Assembly (NCBI GenBank): GCA_000381585.1
Contig: KB906735.1
Coordinates: 84,242 to 148,241 of the forward strand
DNA length: 64,000 bases
Reading direction: 5' to 3'
Origin: Acidobacteriaceae bacterium KBS 83
GTDB lineage: Bacteria; Acidobacteriota; Terriglobia; Terriglobales; Acidobacteriaceae
Below the pieces are notes generated by a model. That model worked only from the letters and a program-made list of their open reading frames with translations, did not search any database and was not told where the DNA came from. Positions 1-9,447 of the stretch are shown here, piece after piece (positions within the stretch are counted from its first letter, which is position 1; each line of letters starts with the position of its first letter). Both the position numbers and the translations under genes were made by a program.

Positions 1-3000
1 CGAAGCCTGACTTCGTCGGCGTCACCGTGTAGCTGCCATTGGCCAATCCAGTGAAGCTGTACACGCCAGAGGCGTCGGCCGTGACGCTCGCGGTGCTCGC
101 GCCCGTCAGATTTACCGTCGCCCCCGAGCCGCCGGCTCCGCTGATCGTCCCACTCACCGTAAATGTGCCCACTGCACCGGTGAACGAGAGACCGAGCGCG
201 TGGCCGTTGTTGATGGTCGCCGGCTGGCTAGCCGGTGAGAAGGTTGCACCACTGGCGGTAGGTGTCACTGTATATGTCCCATTCGCCAGGCCATCGAAGG
301 AGAAGTTGCCCAAGCTGTCCGCGGTGACCGTTGCGCTCCCCGCACCGCTCAGCTTTACCGTCGCCCCCGCTGCCCCCGTTCCCGAGAGAGTGCCGGCGAT
401 GGTGTAAGTAGTCGTCGGCAGGTAGACAGCGTCAATCCAATAGTTCGCTGCGTTGAAGCTGGATGTCGGGAACAGAGTGCTGCTTCCGTAGTCATAGACG
501 CCGTTCTGGCCATCCACGCCATTCGCCAGCGCGTGCAGCGGACCGGCATCCACTCCCGATGACGTGAAGTAGCCTGAGTCGGCTGCATAGTGCCCAGCAG
601 TAGTGAAATAAGACGCCACGTAGGTCGTATTCTTCGTGACGGGTACTGGATGCGCGAAGAGCACCTGTTGCCAGCCATTCGCTGTCTCACCGGCAAAGCT
701 CGCGGTGCCCAGGTTCGTTCCGGTGCTCGACCACAGATCTCCAATATGAGCACCAGTATTCGCCGCCGACTTATAGAAGCGAATTCCTGCGATGTAACCG
801 TCTTGGTCAGCACGGATCTTCACTCCGTACTCGCCGGCATGCGTATCTCCTGCATCCGCCACGGCCGGGGCGACCGACGGTTGCCAGAGCGTATCGCACG
901 GACAGATCGAAGGCACCGCGAAGTTCGCGTTTGTAATGTTCGCTCCCTGCACGGTTGCAGCGATGCTGGCCGGGGTGAAGACCAGACCTGTTTTTGCGGG
1001 AGTGATCGTATACGACCCGTTGGGATATCCGGCAAAGCTGTAGTTCCCGGAACTGTCCGCCGTGGTGGTAGCGCTCGCTCCGCCACTGAGCGTTACGGTT
1101 GCTCCCGCACCGCCACTGATCGTGCCCGAAATGTTGAAGGCTTGCGCTGTTGCCGTAAAGTTCACGCCTGTGACGTTGGCGCCATTCACCGTAACGGGCT
1201 GGCTAGCCGGGCTCACCGTGAAGCCCGCCGCACTCGGCGTGACGGTATAGCTACCGTTCACGACACCAGTGAAGGTGTAGTTCCCGGAAGCATCTGTCAC
1301 CGTGTTGTAGGTATTCGCCCCGGAGAGCACCACTGCATCGTTCGGAGCACCCGCTACCGTTCCTGAGACCGTGTAGGAGACCGTCGAAGCGACGAAGTTT
1401 ATCCCCAGCGCGTGAGCGCCATTGATCGTCACCGTCTGGCTTGCCGGTGTGTAGGTCACACCAGGGCTGCTCGGTGTGATGGTATAAGTGCCGTTGGCCA
1501 AATTGTTGAACGAATAGTTCCCCGACGCATCGACTCCGCTCGTGCCGCCCTTCGCACCGCTGAGCGTCAGCGTGGTCCCCGCAAAATTCCCGGTAACCCG
1601 CCCGCCGGCGGCATAGCTGCTTGCCTGGGCGTAGAGCACGTCAACCCAGTAGTTGGCCGCGTTGAAGGTGCTCGTGGGGTATGTTGAACTCGTCCCATAG
1701 CTGTAGACACCGTTGTGAATGGCGCTTGTATCCTGCGGCGCATGAAGGGGCGCGTTGTCTACTCCTCCGTTGCTGAAGTACGTCACGTCATCGGAATAAT
1801 GCCCTGCCGGAGCGAAGTACGACGCCAGATACGTGGTGTGGGCGCTGATTGGAACAGGGGTCGCAAACGTAATCTGCTGCCAGCCCGACGGGCTCTCCGC
1901 AGTCGCATTCGCAGTCGCCAGGTTGACTCCGTTGCCGGTCCCGGACCACAGATTCGCCACATGTTGGCCCGTGTTCGCAGCGGACTTGTAGAAGCGGATG
2001 CCGAGGATATACCCGTCAAAGTCAGCAGAGAACTGCGTGCCAAGCTCGACCGAGGCGGCTTCCTTTGAATCGGCCGTAGCAGGGGTCGCAGACGGAGCCC
2101 AGATGGAATTGCAGGGACAGAGCGGGGACATGCTGAAGTTCACGCCCGTAATGTTCGCCTGCGATACCGTGACTGTTTGAGTGCCGGGGACAAATCCAAC
2201 GGCGCTGGTTGGCGTTACCGAATAGGTGCCTGCGGGAACATTCGGGAAGCTGTAGTGTCCGGACCCATCCGCTGTCGTTGTGACCGAGACCGAGCCGCCC
2301 AGTTGCACAGTCGCGCCAGGTCCGCTGGTTCCCGAGACAGTCCCGCTGATGCTGTACGTCGTGCCGGGTGCAAACACCACATCCACCCAGTAGTTGGCTG
2401 AATTAAATGTGTTGCTGGGGAAAGCACCGGGGGCAGCCGTGTACAGGTACACACCATCCGGTTCAGCCGCAGTGTTGATAAGCGCATGGAGCGGAGCGTT
2501 GTCGACCCCGGTCGATGCAAAGTAACCCGAGTCGGCCGAATAGTGCCCGACCGGTGCATAGTACGAGATCACATACGTGGTTCCCGAGGTGATGGCAACC
2601 GGCGAAGAGAAGGACGCCTGTTGCCAGCCGGAAGCCGTCTCGTTGCTGAAGGTCACTTCCGCCAGCTTCGTCCCGGTGCTACTCCAAAGATGACCAACGT
2701 GTGTTCCCGTATTGGTGGTTGCCTTGTAGAAGCGGACACCCACTACTTGTCCCACCACATCGGACCGGAACTTCATGCCCACTTCTACGGGCGTGCCGTC
2801 GTTCGCATCCACCAGAGCTGGAGTGGTTGACGATGGCCAGACCGAGATGCAGGCGCAGGTCTGCCCGGTGAAGTTGATGCCGGTCGCATTGGAACTGGTC
2901 AACGTGACCGACTGCGATCCGGGCGTAAAGATTTCGCCCGAGGCCTGCGGCGTAACTGTATAGTTGCCGCCGAGCAGGCCGCCGAAGCTGTACTTGCCGG

Positions 3001-5785
3001 TCGAGTCCGCTGTCGCGGTCGCGGTCGCGGCCCCGCCCAGGTTCACTGTGGCGCCGGCGCCATTGGTGATTGTGCCGGAGATGCTCAGCGGATTGCTGAC
3101 GGTCGCGGTGAAATTAACACCGCTGACTGAGCCGGTTCCGATACTTACGTTTCGGCTCACCGGAGAGAACGTCACACCACCGCGAGACGGCGTCACCGTA
3201 TAGTTGCCGCTGACCACGCCATCGAAGGCATAGTTGCCGGACGAATCCGCAGTCATGGAGAGAGTCTCAGCTCCACTGAGAGACACTGTCGCGCCAGCTC
3301 CACCCGGCCCGCTCAGCGTGCCGCTCAATGCATAGGTATTCGAGGACGTGAACACCACATCGACCCAATAGTTCGTCGCGTGGAAGCTGGAGCTCGGGAA
3401 GGTTCCCTGAGCGGAACTCGTGTAGTCAAAGACGCCGTTCGCGCCATCGACACCATTGGCAAGCGCATGCAGCGGAGGATCGTCCACACCCGCGTTTGCG
3501 AAGGCGTTTGCGTCTGCGGCGTAGTGACCCTGCGGTGCATAGTAGGACACCACGTAGGTCGTGTTTGCCGTGATCGCTACCGGCTGCGCGAAATTGACTT
3601 GCTGCCAGCCCGAGGCGCTCTCGCTGGTAAAGGTCGCCGTGGCCAGCTGTGTGCCGGAGCTGGTCCAGAGATGGCCCACATGCGTGCCCTTGTTCGCGGC
3701 CGACTTATAGAAACGGACACCGAGTACGGTTCCATCAGCGTCGGCCCGGAACTTCAAGCCAACCTCGACCGCATTGCCGTCCCCGCTGTCCTGGGTCACG
3801 GGCACGTTCGAAGTGTTCCATACTCCGCACGGACAGACCTGCGGAGCCACCGATACGGTCACGCCACTCTTCGGCGTCTCCACATTGCCGCTGTCATCCG
3901 CGGCGCGGCTCTTGATCGTGATCTGTCCCGTCACCGTGGGGGTGAAGCTGTAGCTCCAGCTGCCACGTCCATTTGCCGGATGCCACGTAGCGCCTCCGTC
4001 GCCGGAGACCTCCACCGCGCCCACAACTCCTCCACCGGAGTCTGTCGCCGTGCCCGTCACCGTCACCGCGGTGCCTGCGTTCAGATTTGCTCCGGAGGCC
4101 GGTGAACTGATTGTCGACACCGGCGGCGTCGTGTCGCTCGAGGCGCTCGCCACCTGCAGGTTGGTCTGGATGCTGGCCGGTTGCACACCCATATCCGCAA
4201 GCAGGTTTACCGTCGCCTGCTGCATATTCGCATCGGGATCCGGAGTGTCGAAGCCGAATGGATTGTCGTGATCGCTGCTCAGTCCCCAGGCCCAGCTGAC
4301 CGTACCGCTACCAAAAACCAGCGCCCCGCTCGGCGCGCGGTAGAGCGTCATATGATGGACCGCGTTTCCGGCTCCATAGGTCGCTCCCTCATCGAGCAGC
4401 AGGTCCGAAGTCATGCTGTGCGATGAGGTCGAGAGATGAATCAGTCCCGCCGGACGCGATCCGTTGTCGATATCCTCGTCCCATTCGTAACCCAGCGTGC
4501 CCTGAGGCATTGTGTAGGTCGAGCCGGTGGCAAGCCTCGCCACAGCTGTATTGCGCCAGAAGCGCATCTTGCCGTCATCGGATGGAACCTGCAGTTGCAG
4601 GCTGCCATCATTGTCCGGACCCGGCCCGTTCACCATGAATAAGGTGCCGGTCAGCGCATTTTCTGGTTTTCCGCCATCAGCAGGCGGGCTGAAGCTCGTG
4701 TCACGCCAGGTGCCCGTCCAGGTCGGCGGGTCGCTCGGATCGATCTTGTCAAAGGCCAGCGTCTCCTTGTAGCAGACCAACGTACGGTACGGCGTGTTCG
4801 TGCCATCACTGCTGTTCTCCCAGCGGGTCTTCCAGAACACCTCATTGCCGCTGAAAAATGCTAGGTTGACGCCCGCGTTCCGGGCAGCTTCGACGTTTGT
4901 CCGGCGTGGCCCCGACCAGTACTCGTCATGGCCCGAGTCCATAAATATCTTGTGGTTCTTGATCAGCGTTCCATTTCGCGCCGCATCTACCGCTGTGAAG
5001 TAGCTGACGTCGTAGCCGTTTCGTTCCAGCCACTCGATCATCGGGAACTCTGCGCCGAAGAGCCACGTTGCGGATTCGTCGTTATAGTCGCGAGTCAGGA
5101 AGGGTCGGTTGTAGCTGACCTTATAGGAACGGCTGTTCAATCCAAATATTCCGGAATTGTCGCCGTAAAGGCTGCCTTCGCCGTAGTAGTTATAGGCCTG
5201 CCAGGTCTCATCCGAAGTCTGATAGAGAATGGCCGAATGGCTGGCATCATTGCGGACAATAAAGACGATGTGGCTTTCGCCGCCGGTATCGGTACGAACC
5301 AGATGCGCAATATAAACGCCGGAGACCGCGGTTGTCGGCACGGCCCAGGTTGCGGAAACCCCCCAGTTGCCGCAGTCCGCCAGCCCTAAAGAAGTGTCGG
5401 TGATGCAGGCGGGCTGCGTTTGCGGTAGCGGTGCGGACGGCGTGACCGTTGCTATTTTGCGCGCGCCCATCCCGCCGTAGTAGCCAAGGCGATAAATGGT
5501 GATCGTATAGGCCCTGGCAGGCGTTTTGATCTTGAAGGCAACCGTGCCGCCTACGTTTACGCTGATATCGGTTGCGAATCCCTGGATCGTCTGATCACCG
5601 GCCGTATTCGCGCCTATATCCCATTCAGACGAGGGACTCCCCGGCAAGCAGTTTTCCGCCACAATGGCATTGGCGGGGCTGCCGCACTGCGCCAACGCAG
5701 ATTGAGACCATCCCAGACCAAGCAGAACTCCCAGAAAAAGCCCGAACCATTGCGCACGGGTCAAAAATCGAAGAATGCTCGCCAC
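1..5785 (-). CDS. Large secreted protein: N,N-dimethylformamidase beta-like domain plus four DUF4082 modules (3' end outside window)
   Basis: The open frame runs off the left edge, so about 1928 codons are visible and the C-terminus is missing. The GTG at 5785 is preferred because AAGAAGG lies 7 bases upstream and a signal peptide follows directly, ending ALA-QC. An in-frame ATG at 5815 has no ribosome binding site. Residues 30-470 resemble the N,N-dimethylformamidase beta-subunit-like domain, including a DSGHDEYWSG motif, followed by an Ig-like stretch. Four DUF4082 modules lie near residues 649-811, 972-1133, 1222-1383 and 1626-1787; each opens with a CxC or CxCxS motif and closes with NYW(V/I)D. 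Between them are prealbumin-like repeats ending in YTVTP. DUF4082 is usually found in secreted, probably sugar-binding proteins. Enzymatic activity is not established; a surface or secreted hydrolase or adhesin is the inference. Confidence 0.85.
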   Translation of the reverse strand, partial: MASILRFLTRAQWFGLFLGVLLGLGWSQSALAQCGSPANAIVAENCLPGSPSSEWDIGANTAGDQTIQGFATDISVNVGGTVAFKIKTPARAYTITIYRLGYYGGMGARKIATVTPSAPLPQTQPACITDTSLGLADCGNWGVSATWAVPTTAVSGVYIAHLVRTDTGGESHIVFIVRNDASHSAILYQTSDETWQAYNYYGEGSLYGDNSGIFGLNSRSYKVSYNRPFLTRDYNDESATWLFGAEFPMIEWLERNGYDVSYFTAVDAARNGTLIKNHKIFMDSGHDEYWSGPRRTNVEAARNAGVNLAFFSGNEVFWKTRWENSSDGTNTPYRTLVCYKETLAFDKIDPSDPPTWTGTWRDTSFSPPADGGKPENALTGTLFMVNGPGPDNDGSLQLQVPSDDGKMRFWRNTAVARLATGSTYTMPQGTLGYEWDEDIDNGSRPAGLIHLSTSSHSMTSDLLLDEGATYGAGNAVHHMTLYRAPSGALVFGSGTVSWAWGLSSDHDNPFGFDTPDPDANMQQATVNLLADMGVQPASIQTNLQVASASSDTTPPVSTISSPASGANLNAGTAVTVTGTATDSGGGVVGAVEVSGDGGATWHPANGRGSWSYSFTPTVTGQITIKSRAADDSGNVETPKSGVTVSVAPQVCPCGVWNTSNVPVTQDSGDGNAVEVGLKFRADADGTVLGVRFYKSAANKGTHVGHLWTSSGTQLATATFTSESASGWQQVNFAQPVAITANTTYVVSYYAPQGHYAADANAFANAGVDDPPLHALANGVDGANGVFDYTSSAQGTFPSSSFHATNYWVDVVFTSSNTYALSGTLSGPGGAGATVSLSGAETLSMTADSSGNYAFDGVVSGNYTVTPSRGGVTFSPVSRNVSIGTGSVSGVNFTATVSNPLSISGTITNGAGATVNLGGAATATATADSTGKYSFGGLLGGNYTVTPQASGEIFTPGSQSVTLTSSNATGINFTGQTCACISVWPSSTTPALVDANDGTPVEVGMKFRSDVVGQVVGVRFYKATTNTGTHVGHLWSSTGTKLAEVTFSNETASGWQQASFSSPVAITSGTTYVISYYAPVGHYSADSGYFASTGVDNAPLHALINTAAEPDGVYLYTAAPGAFPSNTFNSANYWVDVVFAPGTTYSISGTVSGTSGPGATVQLGGSVSVTTTADGSGHYSFPNVPAGTYSVTPTSAVGFVPGTQTVTVSQANITGVNFSMSPLCPCNSIWAPSATPATADSKEAASVELGTQFSADFDGYILGIRFYKSAANTGQHVANLWSGTGNGVNLATANATAESPSGWQQITFATPVPISAHTTYLASYFAPAGHYSDDVTYFSNGGVDNAPLHAPQDTSAIHNGVYSYGTSSTYPTSTFNAANYWVDVLYAQASSYAAGGRVTGNFAGTTLTLSGAKGGTSGVDASGNYSFNNLANGTYTITPSSPGVTYTPASQTVTINGAHALGINFVASTVSYTVSGTVAGAPNDAVVLSGANTYNTVTDASGNYTFTGVVNGSYTVTPSAAGFTVSPASQPVTVNGANVTGVNFTATAQAFNISGTISGGAGATVTLSGGASATTTADSSGNYSFAGYPNGSYTITPAKTGLVFTPASIAATVQGANITNANFAVPSICPCDTLWQPSVAPAVADAGDTHAGEYGVKIRADQDGYIAGIRFYKSAANTGAHIGDLWSSTGTNLGTASFAGETANGWQQVLFAHPVPVTKNTTYVASYFTTAGHYAADSGYFTSSGVDAGPLHALANGVDGQNGVYDYGSSTLFPTSSFNAANYWIDAVYLPTTTYTIAGTLSGTGAAGATVKLSGAGSATVTADSLGNFSFDGLANGTYTVTPTASGATFSPASQPATINNGHALGLSFTGAVGTFTVSGTISGAGGSGATVNLTGASTASVTADASGVYSFTGLANGSYTVTPTKSGF

Positions 5786-5978
5786 GTAGTTGCCTTCTTT
5801 CACGGCCGAACTCATCGAGAGCGAAGACGCGATACGACAGGGAGCCCGACCCCGAGCAGCGGCACAGCCTGCCTGGACGCATCCGTTCGATGGCTCGACA
5901 CGTTGGGGTAGTGGCATGTACTGTGCCAAAGCGGGGATGGCTAACTCCCCGAAAGTGGGAGAGAACGGAAGAAAGCGT

Positions 5979-6025
5979 GTGCAGAGACTTGCACAAAAAC
6001 GTGCAGTCGGCTGTTGCCTTGCACG
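5979..6025. promoter_or_regulatory. Cluster of GTGCA/TGCAC inverted repeats in the 5786-6159 gap
   Basis: The 374-base gap between the lhgO stop and the large secreted-protein start holds no convincing gene. It contains two inverted repeats built from the same half-site: GTGCA/TGCAC at 5979-5994 and CGTGCA/TGCACG at 6000-6025. They lie about 200 bases upstream of the GTG start at 5785. An operator for that gene is possible, but no regulator is assigned. Confidence 0.25.
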
Positions 6026-6159
6026 CGCGATTCTATGCCTCCAGCGTTTCCCGAATTGGAACTCGTGAGCCCCATTCGTAAAGCTCGCCGCCGACGTCTA
6101 GAGGCCGCCGAAGATGCCGACGCTGCGATCAGGAACGCGGCGCTCTGATAAAGGAGGTT

Positions 6160-7407
6160 TCAGTCAAGCGCGGGAGCCGCGAACGAGGCCGTTCGATGCG
6201 GATCACCCACATGGCGGACGATGGTGTCCGTCACATATTTCGCGATGGCCAGCGAGGCCGTAGCTGCAGGTGAAGGAACATTGCAGACATGGAGTACCCC
6301 ATCTGCATAGGCAAAGCTGAAGTCGTCGATCAGTTTGCCTCTACGGCTGAGCGCCTGTGCACGCACGCCGCTTCCCCCGGGCACTAGGTCAGCTTCCGTA
6401 ATCTCCGGAACCAGCTTCTGTAAGGAGCGCACAAACGCCCGCTTGCTCCACGACCGGTAGTACTCCTCGACACCAACCTTGCCGTACTTGGCCGCCATGA
6501 TCCAGAAGCCGGGAAAGGTCGCATACCCAAGAACATCCTTCGCCTTGAAGGATTGTTTGTTATAACCCTCGCGTGCCAACGCGAGCACCGCATTCGGACC
6601 GGCTTCCACTCCACCGCCAATGCGGCGTGTGAAATGAACTCCCAAAAAGGGAAAGCGCGGATCCGGCACCGGATAGATTAGGCCGCGCACCAGCAATTCC
6701 TTGTCTTTCGCAAGATCGTAGTATTCGCCCCGGAACGGCACAATCGTCAGGTCGAGCTTCGCGCCCGCCATGCGGCTTAGGCGATCGCTGTGCAATCCCC
6801 CGCAATTCACCAGGAAGGCCGTCTCTATCTCGCCGGTATTTGTTTCCACAACGGTTTCATTTCCCGATCGGCTGATCGCTCGCGCTTCCGATGAACAATA
6901 AATCTCGCCGCCGCGCTCCAGAATGACAGCCGCATAGGCCTTCGCGACACGAGCGTAATCAATGATTCCGGTTACCGGCACATGGATGCCACGCACGCCT
7001 GCAGCATGCGGCTCGTACTCTCGGATCTCTTCGCGCCCCAACATCCGTAAGCCCTGAAGACCGTTGCCAACACCGCGGCGAAAGAGCTCCTCGAGTCGCG
7101 GGAGTTCTTCGTTTGAGGTCGCCACGATCAGCTTGCCGCAGCTCTCGAAGGGAACTCCGTGCTCTTCACAGAAGCGCTCGAGCAGTGCAACCCCTGCCAC
7201 ACACATTTGCGCCTTTAAGCTCCCGGATTTGTAATAGATGCCGGAATGTATGACACCGCTGTTGTGGCCTGTCTGGTGAGATGCGATTTCCCTTTCCTTC
7301 TCCAGGACGACGACCGGAAGGTCGGGATATCGAGCGCTCCATTCCATCGCAGTGGCCAATCCAACAATGCCGCCGCCAACCACTACCAGGCTCGCCTTTT
7401 TGCGCAT
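6160..7407 (-). CDS. lhgO: L-2-hydroxyglutarate oxidase
   Basis: This 415-aa FAD-dependent oxidoreductase oxidises L-2-hydroxyglutarate to 2-oxoglutarate, usually at the cytoplasmic membrane and passing electrons to quinone. The N-terminus has the dinucleotide-binding GGGIVGLA motif at residues 11-18. It is followed by the family's QTGHNSGVIHSGIYY segment and, near the C-terminus, by the RAQALSRRGKLIDDF segment. Length matches the family. There is no operon partner: the gene downstream on the same strand starts 375 bases away and a divergent regulator lies upstream. Confidence 0.93.
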   Translation of the reverse strand: MRKKASLVVVGGGIVGLATAMEWSARYPDLPVVVLEKEREIASHQTGHNSGVIHSGIYYKSGSLKAQMCVAGVALLERFCEEHGVPFESCGKLIVATSNEELPRLEELFRRGVGNGLQGLRMLGREEIREYEPHAAGVRGIHVPVTGIIDYARVAKAYAAVILERGGEIYCSSEARAISRSGNETVVETNTGEIETAFLVNCGGLHSDRLSRMAGAKLDLTIVPFRGEYYDLAKDKELLVRGLIYPVPDPRFPFLGVHFTRRIGGGVEAGPNAVLALAREGYNKQSFKAKDVLGYATFPGFWIMAAKYGKVGVEEYYRSWSKRAFVRSLQKLVPEITEADLVPGGSGVRAQALSRRGKLIDDFSFAYADGVLHVCNVPSPAATASLAIAKYVTDTIVRHVGDPHRTASFAAPALD

Positions 7408-7953
7408 AAGAAGTTACCCAAAAGAAATTGCCTTACCGCTAAACCAAGAAATTGCCGCTGAAAGCAACACAATCAAGCCTTGAAATGACGTGCTGCTTTT
7501 ATCTCACCTCAACACTCTCCTGTGATACTTCGCCGCGATGTGCAGAAATCTTCTCACTTTCCCGAAAAAAGAAGCACGGATGTAACAACTATTCTGCACC
7601 GCTGTGCAATTGACCCGCCATCTTCACGATGCTAGTCTCGGCTCGAAATCACAAACAATGTCGATATACAAAGTACCAATCAGATATGCAGCATTCCGCT
7701 CCGAGTAGGTACCGAAGACCCCTCTAATTCGTGGGGCTTAGCTTCTGGATTTTTGAAACTCCCAGTTTTGCGGAAAGCGTGAAGCGTTTCTGCGCCTTTT
7801 ACACACTATCTGGGGGGTTCTTGTTTCACTTCGTCTTGGGTCCACGTTGGGCCGGGCAAACTAGTACGTCGGGGAAGTTGGGGACCGAAGCCACGGCGCC
7901 TCGGGAGCCATGCCCGGGCAAAATGCCGAATCGCCGGCAAAAGGGTGAGAAGA
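7408..7953. other. Intergenic region between divergent lhgO and sigma-54 regulator
   Basis: About 545 bases separate the divergent starts of lhgO and the regulator. Short reading frames exist here but lack a ribosome binding site and any recognisable protein. The segment presumably carries both promoters. I could not identify a clean -24/-12 or -35/-10 element. Confidence 0.4.
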
Positions 7954-9387
7954 ATGATGCGCGCAGTCACTGCAGTATTAGTCAGCGAAGATGAAAACCT
8001 TCGGTTGTTAATCCAGAGATCCCTGGAGTCTGAGGGACACACAGTCGTATGCGCCACGACGGCCGCAGAAGCGGCCTCCAATATATTTCCCGAATTGAAA
8101 CCAGATCTTCTGTTGCTCGATACAACACGCGGCCGGAGTGCCGCAAGCGTTTTTCCGGCAGAGTGGAAGGAGACGCTCAGCGGCTGCCACGTCACGGTTC
8201 TTTCCGAGATGGGAGATGACTCCTGGCAGCGTCAGGCGCAGCGCTGGGGAGTTCATTCGGTCCTCAACAAACCTTTCCTGCGTCAGGATCTGGAGAAATT
8301 GATTGCGGGCATAGAAACAGTAGAGCCTGCGCCGGCGGAAACTCCGGCTCCGGCTGCAGCCTCCGGACATCACGTGGAAGAGCTGGACAATGGCCGGTTC
8401 TTTTTTGCTGCGTCACCGGCAATGCTGAACATCTACAAAAATGTTCGCGTCCTTGCACCCGTCGATATTCCCGTTTTGATACTCGGAGAGAGCGGCGTCG
8501 GCAAAGAAATTGTCGCCATGCTCTTGCACAAGTACCATGGCCGCCCAGGCAAGAACTTTGTCAATGTGAACTGCGCTGCGCTGCCCACGGAGCTCCTCGA
8601 GAGTGAGCTCTTTGGATACGAAGTAGGCGCATTTACCGGTGCCGTGCGCGCCAAGCCTGGCAAATTCGAGCTGGCCGACAAGGGCACCCTTCTGCTGGAT
8701 GAGATCGGCGAAATGAGCCCGCAGATGCAGGCCAAGCTGCTGCACGTTCTGCAGGACGGCACATTCTCAAGGCTCGGCGCCCGCAACTCCAGCCAGGTCG
8801 ATGTCCGGGTCGTGGCTGCAACCAACATTGACATGGAAGCAGCCATGGCGGAGAAGCGCTTCCGTGAAGACCTGTATTACCGTCTCAGCACCTTCGCAAT
8901 CACCATCCCACCGCTGCGTGAGCGTCGCGAGGAGATTCCGTTCCTGATGCAACACCTCGTCGCGCGCGCGGCAACTGAGCTCGATCAGCAGCCGATTGCG
9001 CTGACGGAGCGTGTGCTCGCTGCAGCGCAGGAGTACAGTTGGCCGGGCAATCTGCGCGAACTACGCAACTTCGTCATCCGCACCCTGGTGCTGCAGGACC
9101 AGGAGGCGGCATGCAATGAGCTTCGCGTGAAGGCCCGTGCAACGACCACCTCGGTGACGGTGTACCCCGCCCCCCATGCTGCCCCTTCACCCTCCGCGCT
9201 TCCGGAGCCTCCAGCGCCCCGGGGGATGCGCTCGATAGTAAACGACGTCAAAAACCAGACAGAGAGCCGGATGATCCAGAAGGCCCTCGCCGCTACCGGC
9301 TGGAATCGCCGCCGAGCGGCAACCGACCTGAACATCAGCTACCGTGCCCTGCTCTATAAAATCCAGCAGCACGGCCTGTCCGCCTGA
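7954..9387 (+). CDS. Sigma-54-dependent response regulator (NtrC family)
   Basis: This 477-aa protein has the full NtrC layout. The receiver spans residues 5-118, with acidic E12/D13, phospho-acceptor D56 and K106. The AAA+ ATPase has Walker A GESGVGKE at 178-185, the sigma-54-contacting GAFTGA loop at 225-230 and a DE Walker B pair at 249-250. A Fis-type helix-turn-helix lies near the C-terminus. It should activate sigma-54 promoters after phosphorylation by a histidine kinase, but no kinase gene is adjacent, so it is an orphan here. The start may be ATG 7954, ATG 7957 or an upstream GTG at 7945; the purine-rich AAAAGGGTGAGAAG sits just before. Confidence 0.92.
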   Translation: MMRAVTAVLVSEDENLRLLIQRSLESEGHTVVCATTAAEAASNIFPELKPDLLLLDTTRGRSAASVFPAEWKETLSGCHVTVLSEMGDDSWQRQAQRWGVHSVLNKPFLRQDLEKLIAGIETVEPAPAETPAPAAASGHHVEELDNGRFFFAASPAMLNIYKNVRVLAPVDIPVLILGESGVGKEIVAMLLHKYHGRPGKNFVNVNCAALPTELLESELFGYEVGAFTGAVRAKPGKFELADKGTLLLDEIGEMSPQMQAKLLHVLQDGTFSRLGARNSSQVDVRVVAATNIDMEAAMAEKRFREDLYYRLSTFAITIPPLRERREEIPFLMQHLVARAATELDQQPIALTERVLAAAQEYSWPGNLRELRNFVIRTLVLQDQEAACNELRVKARATTTSVTVYPAPHAAPSPSALPEPPAPRGMRSIVNDVKNQTESRMIQKALAATGWNRRRAATDLNISYRALLYKIQQHGLSA

Positions 9388-9395
9388 TAGAACGA

Positions 9396-9426
9396 GGGCG
9401 CGCCACGAAACAGCGCGCCCTTGCTT
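9396..9426. terminator. Probable bidirectional terminator between convergent genes
   Basis: A perfect 7-bp GC stem, GGGCGCG at 9396-9402 and CGCGCCC at 9414-9420, has an 11-base loop and is followed by a short T-rich tract. It lies between the stop of the sigma-54 regulator (9387) and the stop of the convergent lipoprotein gene (9448). The T tract is weak, so efficiency is uncertain. Confidence 0.6.
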
Positions 9427-9447
9427 CCCTCTGATTTCCCGGACCGC

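Noticed and set aside
39-5389. Many open frames of 60-260 codons on the + strand across the large secreted-protein gene
   Set aside because: They are antisense to a continuous minus-strand frame with clear domains; their repeat-like look mirrors the repeats of the real gene.
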